DNA of 64,000 nucleotides from Stomorhina lunata (taxonomy: Eukaryota; Arthropoda; Insecta; Diptera; Rhiniidae): positions 71,932,629 through 71,996,628 of the forward strand of contig OW121741.1 in the NCBI GenBank assembly GCA_933228675.1, written 5' to 3'. The number at the start of each line of letters is the position of its first letter. The stretch's first letter is position 1. Below the pieces are notes generated by a model. The model had not been told where the DNA came from, did no database searches, and saw nothing but the letters and a program-made list of their open reading frames with translations. The position numbers were made by a program, and so were the translations under genes. Below, one piece after another: positions 34,364 through 45,060 of the stretch.

Positions 34364-35544
34364 ATGGGTGTTTTTTTTAGAGGTATAGAACTTCGAATTG
34401 AAATAAAACACAAGAAAATCGTTTTAATGTCCATCAATTTGGCTTTATTGGAAGGATAATTTTATGCCATTAATGTTTAAATATGATTTCGGGCATGTGG
34501 CCGCCGCGGCTGGCTCGAATAAAGCCAATTCTACAGGTCCAATTTTCAACTACTTTTTCGAGCATATGGGGCCGTATGTTGGCAATAACGCCACGAATGT
34601 TGGCTTCCAAGTCCCCTAACGTTTCTGGTTTGTTGGCGTAGACGAGCGACTTCACATATCCCCAAAGAAAATAATCCAGTGGTGTCAAATCGCACGATCT
34701 TGGTGGCCAATTGACAGGTCCATTCCGTGAAATTATGCGCTCATCGAATGTTTCCTTCAATAAATCAATTGTGACGTGCGCTGTGTGGCACCGTCTTGTT
34801 GGAACCACAACTCATCCACATTCATGCCATCCAATTGAGGAACAAAATAGTCGGTTATCATGGCTCTATACCGGTCTCCATTTACGGTAACTGACTCTCC
34901 AGCATTATTTTGGAAGAAGTATGGCCCAATGACTCCACCAGCCCATAGAGCACATAAAACAGTCAGTTTTTGTGGATGTAATGGCGTCTCAAGGGTCTCA
35001 TGTGGATTCTCTTCACTCCAAATGCGGCAATTTTGCTTGTTGACGTAGTCATTCAACCAAAAATGAGCCTCATCACTGAACAAAATTTTTCGATGAAAAT
35101 CAGCATCGAGATCAATCTCATTTTCGGCCCATACACCAAAATCACGACGCATTGCATGGTCTCGCGGCTTTAATTCTTGCACAAGCTGGATCTTGTAAGG
35201 TCGCAAGCCAAGATCTTTGCGCAAAATCTTCCATAAAGTTGATGGACAAAGCTCCAATTGCTGTGCACGGTGGCGAATCGATTCATTCGGGTCCTCTTCA
35301 ACACTTTGCTCTACAGCGGCAATTGTTTCTTCGGTGCGCACTGTTCGACGTCGCTGCGGATGCGTATTATCACATAGAGTAAACGTAGTGCGAAAACGAT
35401 CCATGGTTAACCGAATTATTTGCTCTGATGGACGATTATGTCGACCATAAAATGGACGGAGCTTGCGGTAAACTTCGCGAACTGAACCCTTATTTTCGAA
35501 ATAAATTTGCACGATTTGCAAGCGTTGTTCTTTTGTCAACCTGA
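34364..35544 (-). mobile_element. DD41D mariner-like element, one end missing
   Basis: One end is visible at 34364 (ATGGGTGTTTTTTTTAGAGG, preceded by TA). The other end, beyond the transposase N-terminus near 35540, has no matching inverted repeat, so the copy is 5' truncated. It lies inside the array of GTGACGGACG motifs. Confidence 0.75.
34470..35539 (-). pseudogene. DD41D (rosa-type) transposase, N-truncated and frameshifted
   Basis: There is no ATG at the 5' edge; the frame opens at TKEQRLQIVQIYFENKGSVR. Two helix-turn-helix blocks follow (to KILRKDLGLRPYKIQL). The first catalytic Asp is in ILFSDEAHFWLNDYVNKQN and the second in ELWFQQDGAT. A deletion of about 5 nt just after it (near 34800) shifts the frame, and the rest is read from 34808: VNWPPRSCDLTPLDYFLWGY with the third Asp, then VKSLVYANKPETLGDLEANI. 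By comparison with the copy at 61 kb the second-to-third spacing is 41, the hallmark of the rosa group. The broken frame makes it inactive. Confidence 0.88.
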
Positions 35545-35789
35545 TATAAGTTCTCTTTACGAACCAAGTTCAATTGGTGAAAAAAGGAAAATTGCACTAG
35601 CCAAATTAAAAAACTTTTATTTCTGTGACGGACGCTACACACTGAGAGCCCTTTTTTACTCGACGTTATTTATGTCACTCCTATTACTTTTGATGGGGTC
35701 TTTTACATCTAATTGTAAAAAATTAAGCAGACTTTGAGTCCCTACTAAAACTTCATACCATAATGGATGTTTTTGCGATTTTTATGAAC

Positions 35790-36935
35790 TTTTTAAAACC
35801 CTATTATTTTAAAAAATGTATAAAAATTCGAGATGGGTGCAAAAAAAGACCTGCCATTCACGAAGAAAGCAGTCAAATATTGTATCCATTATATATTCCA
35901 AAGGATCAATATATAGTAAATTTTTCCATAAACACAAATACGCGATCTCGGCGGTTTTAAAATTTTATCCTTGGTTTAAGGTTTTTCGGATTTGCCCATA
36001 TATAAGAACTATAGCCAAATGTTGACCGATTGTCACAAAATTGTATATGCTGACTGGTATTTATATAAAGCTTATTTCTGCAAAACTTAGTCGTCATAGC
36101 TGTCACAGTTTATAATTTAATAGCTTTTAGTGGTTTGCGGGAGTGGTTTTTATATGAAAGCTATGGTCAAATATGGACCGATTCCTATAAAAATTGATAT
36201 ACTGACCAATAGTTGCATAAAACTTCTCTTCTGTAAGTTTAGTTATTATAGCTATTACAAATGTGATTTCCGGGGCGGGGTTATATGGGAGCTCTAACTA
36301 AATGTGAACCGACCGACATATCGAACATACTTTTTACTTTTAAGTTAAGGCGCTATCGCGCTTTCATTTAACGGACAAACGGACAGAAACCCCCTATTTT
36401 TGGTGTTTTGTGTTTCCGTAATTTTTTTATATGGGAGCTATAGTCAAATGGTGACCGATTGTGACAAAATTTTGCACACTGGCTGGCATTGACATAAGAC
36501 TTGTTAGTGCTTAATTTAGTTGTTATAACTATAAAGTTTTTAGACTTATTGGCATTTAGGCTGTTTCCATAAGTGTTTTGTATGGGAGCTATGGCTAAAT
36601 AAGAACTGATTTCGATGAAATTTTATATGCTGCATAGTGCTTATGTGAAGCTTCTATTTATATATCTATATATATTTTATTATCATAGCTGTTATAATTT
36701 GTCAGCAAATAAGCGATTAGCCTAGGCGAGGTTATACGGGAGCTATGGTCAGATGTAAACCGATTTTGCCTAATTTCACTATAACATCGTTTAGACGTTA
36801 TAATGATTTCAACAGACAGACAGACGGATATCGCTTAATCGTCTTAGAATTTCATAAGGATAAAGAATTTTTTTGAGCCAATATTAAGGAAATTACAAAC
36901 GAAATGACAATCTCATTCTTTTTGATTGTGGGTAT
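35790..36935 (-). repeat. Repeat C copy 1, 5' part
   Basis: It contains repeated blocks of the form TATGGGAGCTATRGTCAAAT, then GACCGATT, as in the copy at 43990-44857. It ends with GGAAATTACAAACGAAATGA and CATTCTTTTTGATTGTGGGT. The inner part (35870-36010) recurs inverted at 29986. The blocks resemble diverged internal tandem units. Confidence 0.6.
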
Positions 36936-36976
36936 AATAAGAAAGAGCTAATATAGTCGGTTAAGCCTGACATTTT
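36936..36976 (-). repeat. Isolated 3' terminus of family A
   Basis: The sequence AAGAAAGAGCTAATATAGTC followed by GGTTAAGCCTGAC is the inverse of the family-A 3' end (hairpin plus TATAGCTCTTTCTT). The rest of the element is absent. Confidence 0.6.
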
Positions 36977-37140
36977 CTCAAGACTTAAATATTAATTATA
37001 TTGTAAGTCATTTTCAGATAGAAAAACAATTGGGACGAACGATTAATTTCGTCCAAAACAACAAATTCAGCTTTAAAAATCCGTCTTTTACATTCGTCCA
37101 TTGAACACATTTGGGATGAATAAACTTTTTTCTTCTTTGT
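36977..37140 (-). repeat. GACGAA repeat fragment
   Basis: On the - strand, TTTATTCATCCCAAATGTGT, CAATGGACGAATGTAAAAGA and CGTTCGTCCCAATTG match the 3' half of the repeat at 3716-4026. It directly abuts the retrotransposon fragment to its right. Confidence 0.65.
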
Positions 37141-37412
37141 TATCCTTGACTTCCAGTGGAGCATAGCACTTATAAGTGTCTCTAATTCCAGTTTTCCCAC
37201 ATCAATTTTCCGATCTACTTTCGCCGTATCAGACCTCAGAGCCGCAATCTTTAATCGAATTAACATAAACTAAGTGATAGTCGTTGTTAATGTCTGCTCC
37301 GCGTCTCATGCGTACATCAAGTAAAGATTATCGCCACTTAGAGTTGATCAAAATATGATCAATTTGATTCTTTGTAACGCCATCCGGCGATATCCAAATT
37401 AATTTATGGTGT
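37140..37412 (-). pseudogene. RTE endonuclease domain, C-terminal piece
   Basis: On the - strand, HHKLIWISPDGVTKNQIDHI then LINSKWR, SLLDVRMRRGADINNDYHLV matches the end of the apurinic-type endonuclease (EEP fold) of RTE retrotransposons, including the S-P-D-G and N-Q-I-D-H motifs and the late D-H-type pair (here DYH). In-frame stops and a frame slip follow. The N-terminal half is at 37735-38010, separated by a SINE and a MITE. Confidence 0.8.
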
Positions 37413-37414
37413 AC

Positions 37415-37560
37415 TTTGTGAACCGCAGTGGTATAGGAGGTTACTCATCCGCCTAGCATACCAGAGGTCCCAAGTTCAATCCCGGCCAGACCACTTGAAA
37501 AAAAATATATTTTCAAAAAAAAAAAAGCGGCGGTTCACCTCATAATTGGAATGTTGTCGG
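37415..37560 (+). mobile_element. tRNA-derived SINE, internally deleted
   Basis: The head reads GTGAACCGCAGTGGTATAGG, then CATCCGCCTAGCATACCAGA and CAAGTTCAATCCCGGCC (B-box-like). It jumps directly to GGTTCACCTCATAATTGGAA and TGTTGTCGGG, the 3' tail of the family. The body seen at 23675-23990 is lost. Confidence 0.7.
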
Positions 37561-37580
37561 GAAATTAATATATATATTTA

Positions 37581-37684
37581 TGTGACCCGGTCTATGAAAA
37601 GGGAAAAGGTGGTTTATGACTCAAAAACAAAATTTCGAAAATTGTGTCCACCATTTCAGCCACCTTTTCATAGACTGGGTCACA
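37581..37684. mobile_element. 104-bp MITE with TA duplication
   Basis: The ends TGTGACCCGGTCTATGAAAA and, inverted, TGTGACCCAGTCTATGAAAA differ at one base. TA lies on both sides (37579-37580 and 37685-37686). It is non-coding and palindromic over most of its length. Confidence 0.8.
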
Positions 37685-37734
37685 TATATATAATTTATGA
37701 GGTAAAATTGTGTCACCCACAAGTTTCTTTCGCA

Positions 37735-38010
37735 GCATAGTTCGATTAGTCTTTTTCTATTATTGTTCCTTACCAATGTAATGTTCCATTGATAGGATAC
37801 AATGCTATCATGGCTTTTGCTATTCTTTTAGATATCAGAAAGCCCACACCCCTACTATGCTCATGGGCCTCCGGGCGACCGGAGTCCATCTTGCTTCTTG
37901 CACCGCCGGCAAATCAATTTTATAATGCAACATTTCATGCCTTAGCCGTTCTAATTTTCCAATTTCGTATAAGTGCGCACGTTCCATGTCGCAAACTTCT
38001 TCATGCCTAT
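37735..38010 (-). pseudogene. RTE endonuclease domain, N-terminal piece
   Basis: On the - strand, FATWNVRT then, after a one-base frame slip, LYEIGKLERLRHEM, KIDLPAVQEARWTP and HEHSRGVGFLISKRIAKAMI match the start of the RTE endonuclease. The catalytic Asn of WNVRTL and the Glu of QEARW are present. The copy has at least two frame slips. Together with 37140-37412 it covers both ends of the domain; the middle is lost. The same family as the RT fragments at 18.6 and 21.7 kb is likely but not proven. Confidence 0.8.
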
Positions 38011-38455
38011 AGTAGATTTTATAGTCCGATATATTCGGATAGAATTAGTTTTATTCATCATAATGTTCTTGCTTAGATAAGACACCTCCAAAATCCTTAT
38101 GACAGCTGCCATATCAGAGGGATTTCTCGCATGATTACCTCTTGAAGAAGTATATTCTGTAATGTTGTTTCTTTTAATGATTAAAACATCGTAACTGTTA
38201 AATCGATAGGGGATGAGTCCAAAGACACGAGCTACGTTTGTATAGTGAGCCGCTCAATCATAGACAGACGCCTGCTTGCAGCCGCAAATACAACATGTTA
38301 AACAGACGCTGCATTTTCGTATCTTAGACCCTTAGACCAAATACATTGGAATGGCTCTAAGCCCTGACCCAGGGTTGTTAACCGCATCTTCAACTAGGTT
38401 GCCCAGGTTACCAGGATGTTCCACGAGGAGGTTAGAGTAGGAATTGGATACTGTT
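38011..38455 (-). other. Probable 5' region of the RTE copy
   Basis: The block directly upstream of the endonuclease start on the - strand is less AT-rich than its surroundings. It contains TCCTGGTAACCTGGGCAACC and AGATGCGGTTAACAACCCTG. This fits the untranslated start of the retrotransposon, but I have no second copy in the window to prove it. Confidence 0.4.
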
Positions 38456-38639
38456 CATGTCTGGTAGGTGGAAACGTCAGGCAATAGATGCACCCCATTA
38501 CATTTCGTTGACGCCATTTCGTACATATTACGCACTCTCACCATTTGTATTTTTTTAATTCTTTGACTTTTTCTCATACAAGATTTCATATTTACAGCAA
38601 AAAGTACAGTCGTCGTTCGTCTGTGTATGAAATAGAAAA

Positions 38640-38787
38640 AAAAACCTATCGCACTGTTCGATACGCATGACGAATTTCGTCGTACGCATTTATTGCGAGC
38701 ATTTTCATATAAACCCATATATCCTATTTCTAACGACGAATATTCGTTCCTAAAAATTGGTCGTTCGTTCCAATTGTATTTCATACA
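38640..38787 (+). repeat. GACGAA repeat, internally deleted copy
   Basis: It starts CTATCGCACTGTTCGATACG and ends GGTCGTTCGTTCCAATTG, the same ends as 3716-4026, but is half as long. Confidence 0.7.
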
Positions 38788-39005
38788 TAATTTTTGGCCG
38801 AAGGGTTTGTATGGGATCTATGGTTAAACATGGACCGATTTTAACGAAATTTAGTACAGTGATTTCAGTTTATATAATCAGTATTTATTTCAAATTTCTT
38901 GAAAATATACCGAAGTTTGTGGCCAAAACCTTAATTTTAGGACGTAAGATCTATGGGAGATACCATAAATAATGGATCGATGTCTACCAATTTCAATAGA
39001 AATGA
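38788..39005 (-). repeat. Family A fragment (A7)
   Basis: The blocks GTATGGGATCTATGGTTAAA, ATGGACCGATTTTAACGAAA and TGGGAGATACCATAAATAAT match the interior of copy A3 in the same orientation. Both ends are missing. Confidence 0.65.
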
Positions 39006-39885
39006 TCCTAGTTGAACTCGTGCAGCCGAAGTTTTCTACTTTGGCTATAATATCGTAATGTGACTTTCTAAATCAATTAAACTAAACAACATTTTTTGTG
39101 TAGGGTTTCTGCGTTTCTAAAATACTACTCGTATAAATTCAATCACGATTAATTATTTTATAACTCCCTCAAGATGTTGACTCATATACCATATAAATAT
39201 ATAAAAAAAAAAAAACAAACCCATAAATCATGAGGAAATTGTATCAACAGCTGTTGATTCTTGTTCTCTAATTAAGATCTTTGTGCTGACATTTGTTCCC
39301 CCTCTCAATACAAATTGAATTTTTTGAAAATTCTTAATCAAATAAAAAGTTTACAAAACAAATGTTAATAATTCTCTTGGGGTAAGTTCAGACGTAAAAT
39401 TGAACAATGATTTGTTTGACATGAAACTTACGTTTCTTTAGTTAAATTTGACATTTGATAAGATCATTTGAAATCTCATGTCATAATTTTAATATCGGTC
39501 ACAAGAAATGAAAAATGACATCGCTACTAGTGACAAATCCTGAATATAGGCATACGAGCTCGAACTAAATAGCAGTCAACTGTATGGGTCTTTCAAAACT
39601 AACAAAACACATCAAATGTCATTAGGGTTTGAAGAACTTCGAAGCAAATAATTGCCTGTTTTTCGGAAAAAAAAACTGGGCGTGTTTTAATCGTACCCTT
39701 TGTGAAACGAACAATTGTCCATCATTTTTTGCACACCAACCGCCAAAGGGCTCTATGCGTTTATCCTGGGAGGTGATGATTCAATTTCTTAACTATAAAG
39801 GTTATAGTCTTACAATTCTGAACAGTTTTCTTATTTAAAGCGTTTATCAATATAAAAGTATGACTGGAAATAGGGTTAACAATTA
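39006..39885. other. Unassigned intron sequence
   Basis: No feature supported. Confidence 0.4.
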
Positions 39886-40077
39886 TTAGAAATATAGTTA
39901 GAGCTATAATATAATTAGAAGTATGACTAAAGTTATATCTAAAGATAAGACCATAGTTATGACTAGATCTATAACTATAGTTATGACTGGAACTACAACT
40001 ACATATATGACTAGAGAAACAACTACAGTCACAACTAGATCTATAAATAGAGTTATGATGACTACAGCTACGATTTA
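39886..40077 (+). repeat. Degenerate tandem array of GTTATGACTAGA
   Basis: Roughly ten units of about 18 bp of the type ATAGTTATGACTAGATCTA are seen, diverged from each other. Confidence 0.65.
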
Positions 40078-40180
40078 AGCGTTTCGATGGTTGAGGTTAT
40101 CAAAAGACTAATTTGTGAGGCAAAGTAAATACGAATTATATAGTCTTTACAAAATATCAAAATAAAGCGAAGATTACATT
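40078..40180 (+). repeat. Repeat D, internally deleted copy
   Basis: GCGTTTCGATGGTTG followed by AAATACGAATTATA and AATAAAGCGAAGATTA matches 520-675 with the middle missing. Confidence 0.55.
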
Positions 40181-40324
40181 TTATTATTTTCCTTATCTAC
40201 ATGATCTTATTCAGGAAGTAAGGGCTTATATCAGACAACCGTAAAGTGTCAGCCCTGGGAGAGTTATGAAATTTTAGATCATTTCAATTAAACTGTATGT
40301 CCTAAGGGAGATGGTAATGCAGAT

Positions 40325-40450
40325 CGACTCAGAATAACCTTCTTGAGCCGATATATAAATAAAATATACAAAATGTTCCCTTTAGATTCCTAACCGGATC
40401 AATATTTCGGATTCCTCCCATAGAGCTACATTCCCGGAATAGAGATTTTA
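40325..40450 (+). repeat. Family A fragment
   Basis: GATCGACTCAGAATAACC and GGATTCCTCCCATAGAGCTA followed by CATTCCCGGAATAGAG resemble the interior of copy A5 at 53525-53730. Confidence 0.45.
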
Positions 40451-40639
40451 GACTTACCTAAGCAATAGGTCTAATTCAAGAGACTCTGAAGACTATGAAG
40501 TTATTTTTTAACTCAATTGTTATGTTTGTAAAGTTTATATCAAGAGTCTATATTCAATGCCGCCTATGAACCAATATTTTTCAAAATCACTTTTTATTGG
40601 GAAACTGTTTTTTTTTTAATAGTTACATCTCCTTTAATA

Positions 40640-40955
40640 ACAAGTAAGAACGTTCTATAGTCGGTCAAGGTATTGTTTTTCATGTATAAAAGCAAATATT
40701 TGCAAAATTTTGCCGTCATACCAACATTTTATCAAAACTTATATATTTAAGCTGTTTCCGTCATTTAGACTTATATAATCTTTAGAATTGGTTTACATGG
40801 GGGTCCAGACGTTCGTCCGGACTGACATCGCTAAATCGACTCAGAAAGTGATTCTAAGCCTATTTGTATACTAAAAGGTGGGTCTAAGACTATGCGTTAC
40901 ATGCATCAGAAAACTTATAATACCCTTTCCACCTATGGTGGTGAAGGGTATACAA
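40640..40955 (-). mobile_element. Helentron/INE-1-like element A4, internally deleted
   Basis: The 3' terminus (inverse CAAGTAAGAACGTTCTATAG then TCGGTCAA) and the 5' terminus (TACCCTTTCCACCTATGGTG then GTGAAGGGTATA) are both present. Only about 315 bp remain, so both ends are defined and the interior deleted. Confidence 0.75.
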
Positions 40956-41019
40956 ATCAGAGAGAAGAAATCTATTTTAGATTTTTTGGGCTTAAATATA
41001 TCGTAGAAGAAATATTGAC

Positions 41020-42650
41020 CAGGGACTGTAACGGTTATGACATTTATAATAAAACTCAGAAAATAACGGTTACTTTTTCATTTCTATTTTTTTGATCAGA
41101 AATAAAAGTTATTTTGTGCCTTTTATTATTTCAGGCAAAAATAACCGTTATTTTTGCTTTATATTTTATCACTCAAATTTTTTTGGTCAATTTATACCGA
41201 GTATGTTTGATTTATATTATATTGCTCAAGGTATACCGGGTATTTTTATTTATATTTTATTGCTTAATTCATACCGGGTATTTCGGATTTTTCTGATTTA
41301 TATTATATCGCTCAATTATAACGGTTATTTTTGATTTATATTATATCGCACAAATTATACCGGGTATTTTTTATTTATATTTTATTGCTCAATTCATACC
41401 GGGTAAGTTTGATTTATATTACATCGCTCAATATGTAACGGTTATTTTGATTTAACAACATATTAAGCAATGACTGCTTTTTATTTTGTGATTTAAATTT
41501 TTTAAAGCAATTTCTGAGCGATATCTTTTAAAACTGTTTTTTTGAAAATTTCCTATAAAATAGTAAATTTCCCATAAAAATTATATATTTTGAAGGTTTC
41601 CCATAAAAATGGAAAAATTGGAAAACTATTCCTTTTTTAGGGTATTTTAAAAATTTTAAATTTTTATAGGAAATTTTGAAAATTTTCCACTTTTATGGAA
41701 ATTTTTCAAAATTTCCCTTGTTTATAGAAAATTGTTAAAATTTCCCATTTTTATAGGAAATTTTGAAAATTTTCCACTTTTATGGAAATTTTTCAAAATT
41801 TCCCTTAGTTATAGAAAATTTTTTAAATTTCCCATTTTTATAGGAAATTTTCAAAATTTACAATTTTTATGGGTAATTTTCAAAATTTAACATTTTTATG
41901 GGTAATTTTAAAATTTTACCATTTTTATGGGTAATTTTCAAAATATACTATTTTTTATGGAAAATTTTCAAAATTTTCCATTTTTCCACTTTTTACCACT
42001 TTTATGGAAATTTTTCAAAATTTCCCATTTTTACAGGAAATTTTCAAAATTTACCATTTTTACAGGAAATTTTCAAAATTTACCATTTTTATGGGAACTT
42101 TTCAAAATTTACTATTTTTATAGAAAGTTTTCAAAATTTACCATTTTTATGGGTAATTTTCAAAATTTTCCATTTTTATGGAAATTTTTCAAAATTTACC
42201 ATTTTTATGGAAATTTTTCAAAATTTACCATTTTTATGGGAAATTTTCAAAATATACCATTTTAATGGGAAATTTTCAAAATTTAACATTTTTATGGGAA
42301 ATTTTCAAACTTTCCCATTTTTACTGGAAATTTTCAGAATATACCATTTTTATGGGAAATTTTTAAAATATACCATTTTTATGGGTAATTTCCAAAATTT
42401 ACTATTTTATAGGAAATTTTCAAAATTTCTCTTCTTGATGAGTAATTTTTAAGTTTTCCTATTTGTATGGAAAATTTTCAAAATTTGCGATTTCTATATA
42501 AAAAAAGAAAATTCCTGCTCTAAAAAATTAATTTTAAAAAATTTAAATCACAAAATAAAAAGCAGTCATTGCTTGATATAATCTTAAATCAAAATAACCG
42601 TCACATATTGAGCGATATAATATAAATCAGAAATAATAACTTTTTACATA
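41020..42650. mobile_element. Fold-back element with satellite core, right end lost
   Basis: The left end CAGGGACTGTAACGGTTAT matches the end of the element at 46878 (CAGGGACC...AACNGTTAT). Then follow repeats of TATACCGGGTATTTTT and GATTTATATTATATCGCTCA (41150-41460). An arm of about 115 bp at 41395-41516 (with AAGCAATGACTGCTTTTTAT) recurs inverted at 42520-42645. Between the arms lies the 30-bp tandem array. The right CAGGGAC end is missing. No transposase is present. Confidence 0.7.
41560..42490 (+). repeat. 30-bp tandem satellite array
   Basis: About 30 units of the form ACCATTTTTATGGGAAATTT followed by TCAAAATTT, each about 30 bp. Because 30 is a multiple of three, it creates an apparent 184-residue frame of GNFQNLPFLWEIFKIYHF-like repeats with no ATG start. 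It is not a gene. Similar units occur at 12195-12298 and 15023-15500. Confidence 0.9.
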
Positions 42651-43989
42651 GCTTTTAATACACTTCCTACTGCCAAAATGTTAAAAATTTCGTTCTTTTT
42701 TATAGGAAACTTTAAATCAAGAAAATCGGTTTATATTTAGATCACATATTAGTAAAAATTTAGTATCTTTAAAACCATAGGAGATAAGATATGCATATCG
42801 CAATGTTTTTTGTAGATCTAAGTATTTATTTTATAGTTCGATTCTTCAAATCGGTTTTGAAATGGCAATTATATATCGTTTTAAGTGATTTATGAGTCTG
42901 AGTTTCCCTACTTTGGGGCCGATTGTGCCGCACCAGTAAAATCTGGCTTTCCAGATTTTAAAAATTAAGCTCCCCAACACTTTTGCTGTATGCACATACA
43001 ATTTTTTTTAAATCCGCCCAAGAAGTTAAGAAGTTATGAGCTTATTTCTATTTTTCCACTATCCCACTGTGCGATGTGAAATCAGATTGATATAATGAGG
43101 TGTCATTTCGAAAACAATTGTGATCAGTATGCCTTTAATGGTAAAATTTATAACACATAACTATAATTATTTATTTACATAATTTAAATTATAAAGTACA
43201 ATAAATTTAAATTGTATTTTGAAAATATTTTCAAATGTCTTTCAGAATTACTTTCAAGTACTTATTCAACCAATTGTCTAAGATGAATTTATTTTATCTT
43301 TTTGATATATGAGAACATTTATTTGCCAAAAAAGGTATATATTTCTAACTTTTGCTTTTTTCATTTTTCTTTTACTTTTTTTATTTCACTTTCCAATTTT
43401 GTCTCCAAAAGGTTAATTGTTCTTAAGCATTCACTGTCTGCCTTTAGCATAAATTTATCTCTTAAGTTAATCAAGTTCCTTCCATGCAGTTGATGTGTAA
43501 AAAAAAACTTTACGAAAATGTCAAATTAAAACTCATAAATTAAATATAATAAATTCTGGAAAACAAAAAAAAAATTAAAAGAAATGTCTGTCTGTGTGTG
43601 TGTGTGTTTAAACATATTTTCTTTTTTCGACAACTCAAGACACCCACATCTTGTATTTATCTTCTTTGCCTTTTCCAAGAGAAATACTCGTATGCATTAG
43701 TTCAATAGAAATTAGGAAAATTTTACCAAGACGCATGCCACACTTTTCGGTAAAAATAAACTGCAACTAAAAGTAACACAACAAACATTTTTATAGGAAA
43801 TTTATTAGTTAATTTGGGTCTAATAGGTTATTTATAATAAGATACTTCATTAAGAAATTGATAAAAGTCAGTGGTTGTTGACTTATTATATCTACGTTTG
43901 GATTCTAAAAGCAACTCGTCTGAGCCGATATGGGCGTGGTCGCATTGTCGTTGTAGTTGCGGCTGTCTTTTCCTATTTCCCGATTTTTT
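42651..43989. other. Unassigned intron sequence
   Basis: No gene is seen. A GTCTGTCTGTGTGTGTGTGTG patch lies at 43586-43608. Confidence 0.4.
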
Positions 43990-44857
43990 TTTTTTTTTGT
44001 TTTTAGAAACATATCTCATATATCGACGAGGGTGCAGTGGTCATAGGTGTCATAGTTTCTAATTTAATAGCTTTTAACTGTCTTTTGTTACATTTTTTTT
44101 TTTTTTTTTGGTTTCCGGGAGAGTTTTTAATATGAAAGCAATAGTCAAATATGGACCGATTCCTATAAAATTTGACATACTGACCAATAGTTGCACAAAA
44201 CTTCCCTATTCTAAATTAAGTCGTCGTAGCTATTACAATTGTATTCAATTTATCAGCATTAATGTGATTCCCGAGTCGGACTTATATGGGAGCTCTAACT
44301 AAATGTGAACCGATTTCGCCCATTTTCAATACACAACTTTCTCAAGATATCGAAAATACTTTTGTAAAATTTGTTCCCTTCTAGCTTTTTTTGTTAAGGC
44401 GCTATCGCGCCTTTATTTATCGGATGAACGGACACAAATCCCCTATCTTTTTGGTATTTTTATGTTTCCATAAGTTTTTATTTTACAGGAGCTATGATTA
44501 AATGTGAACCGATTTCGCCCAATTTCAATAACTGGCTATTGAATATCAGGCTATATAAAACTTCTCGATTTAATGCATTTACCTTTCGGAGCCGGAGTTA
44601 AAACGTAGGTCCCTTTCAGTGAGTTTAAAAATGGAATCGGATGCAGCTCATTGTCTAGGAGAAGTACCCCTTGTTCCAATTAAAATGTCGTCGGCCCCAT
44701 CGTGCCGACAACAGACAGACAGACGGACATCGCTCAGAACTAGAATTTCATAAGAATTCAGAATATACATCAATTTTGGTTTTTGAGATAATATTAAGGA
44801 AATTACAAACGGAATGGCAATCTCAATATACCCCCATTCTTTTCGATGGTGGGTATA
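43990..44857 (-). repeat. Repeat C copy 2, with a SINE tail inside
   Basis: It has CTCATATATCGACGAGGGTG near the left end, then GACCGATTCCTATAAAATTT, GGGAGCTCTAACTAAATGTG and GGCGCTATCGCGC, and at the right end CATTCTTTTCGATGGTGGGT. It is collinear with 33060-36930 apart from insertions. The piece 44585-44690 is the 3' part of the SINE. Confidence 0.65.
44585..44690 (+). mobile_element. SINE tail, 5' truncated
   Basis: The stretch GAATCGGATGCAGCTCATTG, GAGAAGTACCCCTTGTTCCA and AATGTCGTCGG matches the 3' third of the SINE at 23675-23990 in inverse. The tRNA-like head is absent. Confidence 0.65.
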
Positions 44858-44944
44858 CCCAATAACAAAAATTGTCTTTACTATCATATTATTCAAAAGA
44901 AAAATTACTCGCACTTGATCCCAGTCTATTGCATTTATTTATTA

Positions 44945-45060
44945 ATTTAATAGACAATTTATTGATAAAAACCAAAAAATGTTTGTGGGGACCCCAAATC
45001 CTCGAAGCTTTTCGATGGTTGGTTGGGCCACCATCTTCAGGATGGGTATATTAAATTTTT
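44945..45060 (+). repeat. Repeat D copy
   Basis: TTGATAAAAACCAAAAAATG, then TTTTCGATGGTTGGTTGGGC and CTTCAGGATGGGTATA, match 475-565. Confidence 0.65.

Larger units (their letters stand above)
33630..35645 (+). repeat. Region with six GTGACGGACG-type motifs
   Basis: The 15-mer GTGACGGACGMTACA occurs at 33638, 33814, 34017, 34273 and 35625, all on the + strand. A degenerate GTTGCGGACGTTAC directly precedes the third. Subtracting the transposon at 34364-35544, the spacings are about 176, 203, 256 and 171 bp. The DNA between motifs is AT-rich and non-coding. This could be a non-autonomous element with subterminal repeats, a diverged satellite, or a cluster of protein-binding sites. Confidence 0.7.

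Noticed and set aside
37425..37500. Possible tRNA gene
   Set aside because: The B box is imperfect, no acceptor stem pairs, and the same sequence heads SINE copies elsewhere in the window.
37789..38076. 95-residue + strand frame
   Set aside because: The opposite strand encodes the RTE endonuclease N-terminus (WNVRTL, QEARWTP), so this is its antisense shadow.
41150..41460. CRISPR-like regular repeats
   Set aside because: Units of about 55-60 bp are diverged, AT-rich and without unique spacers, in an insect genome; they are arm modules of a fold-back element.
41898..42452. A 184-residue frame with period-10 GNFQNLPFLWEIFKIYHF-like repeats
   Set aside because: It has no ATG start, it is entirely inside a 30-bp tandem array whose period is a multiple of three, and parallel frames show the same pattern. 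It is a satellite artefact.
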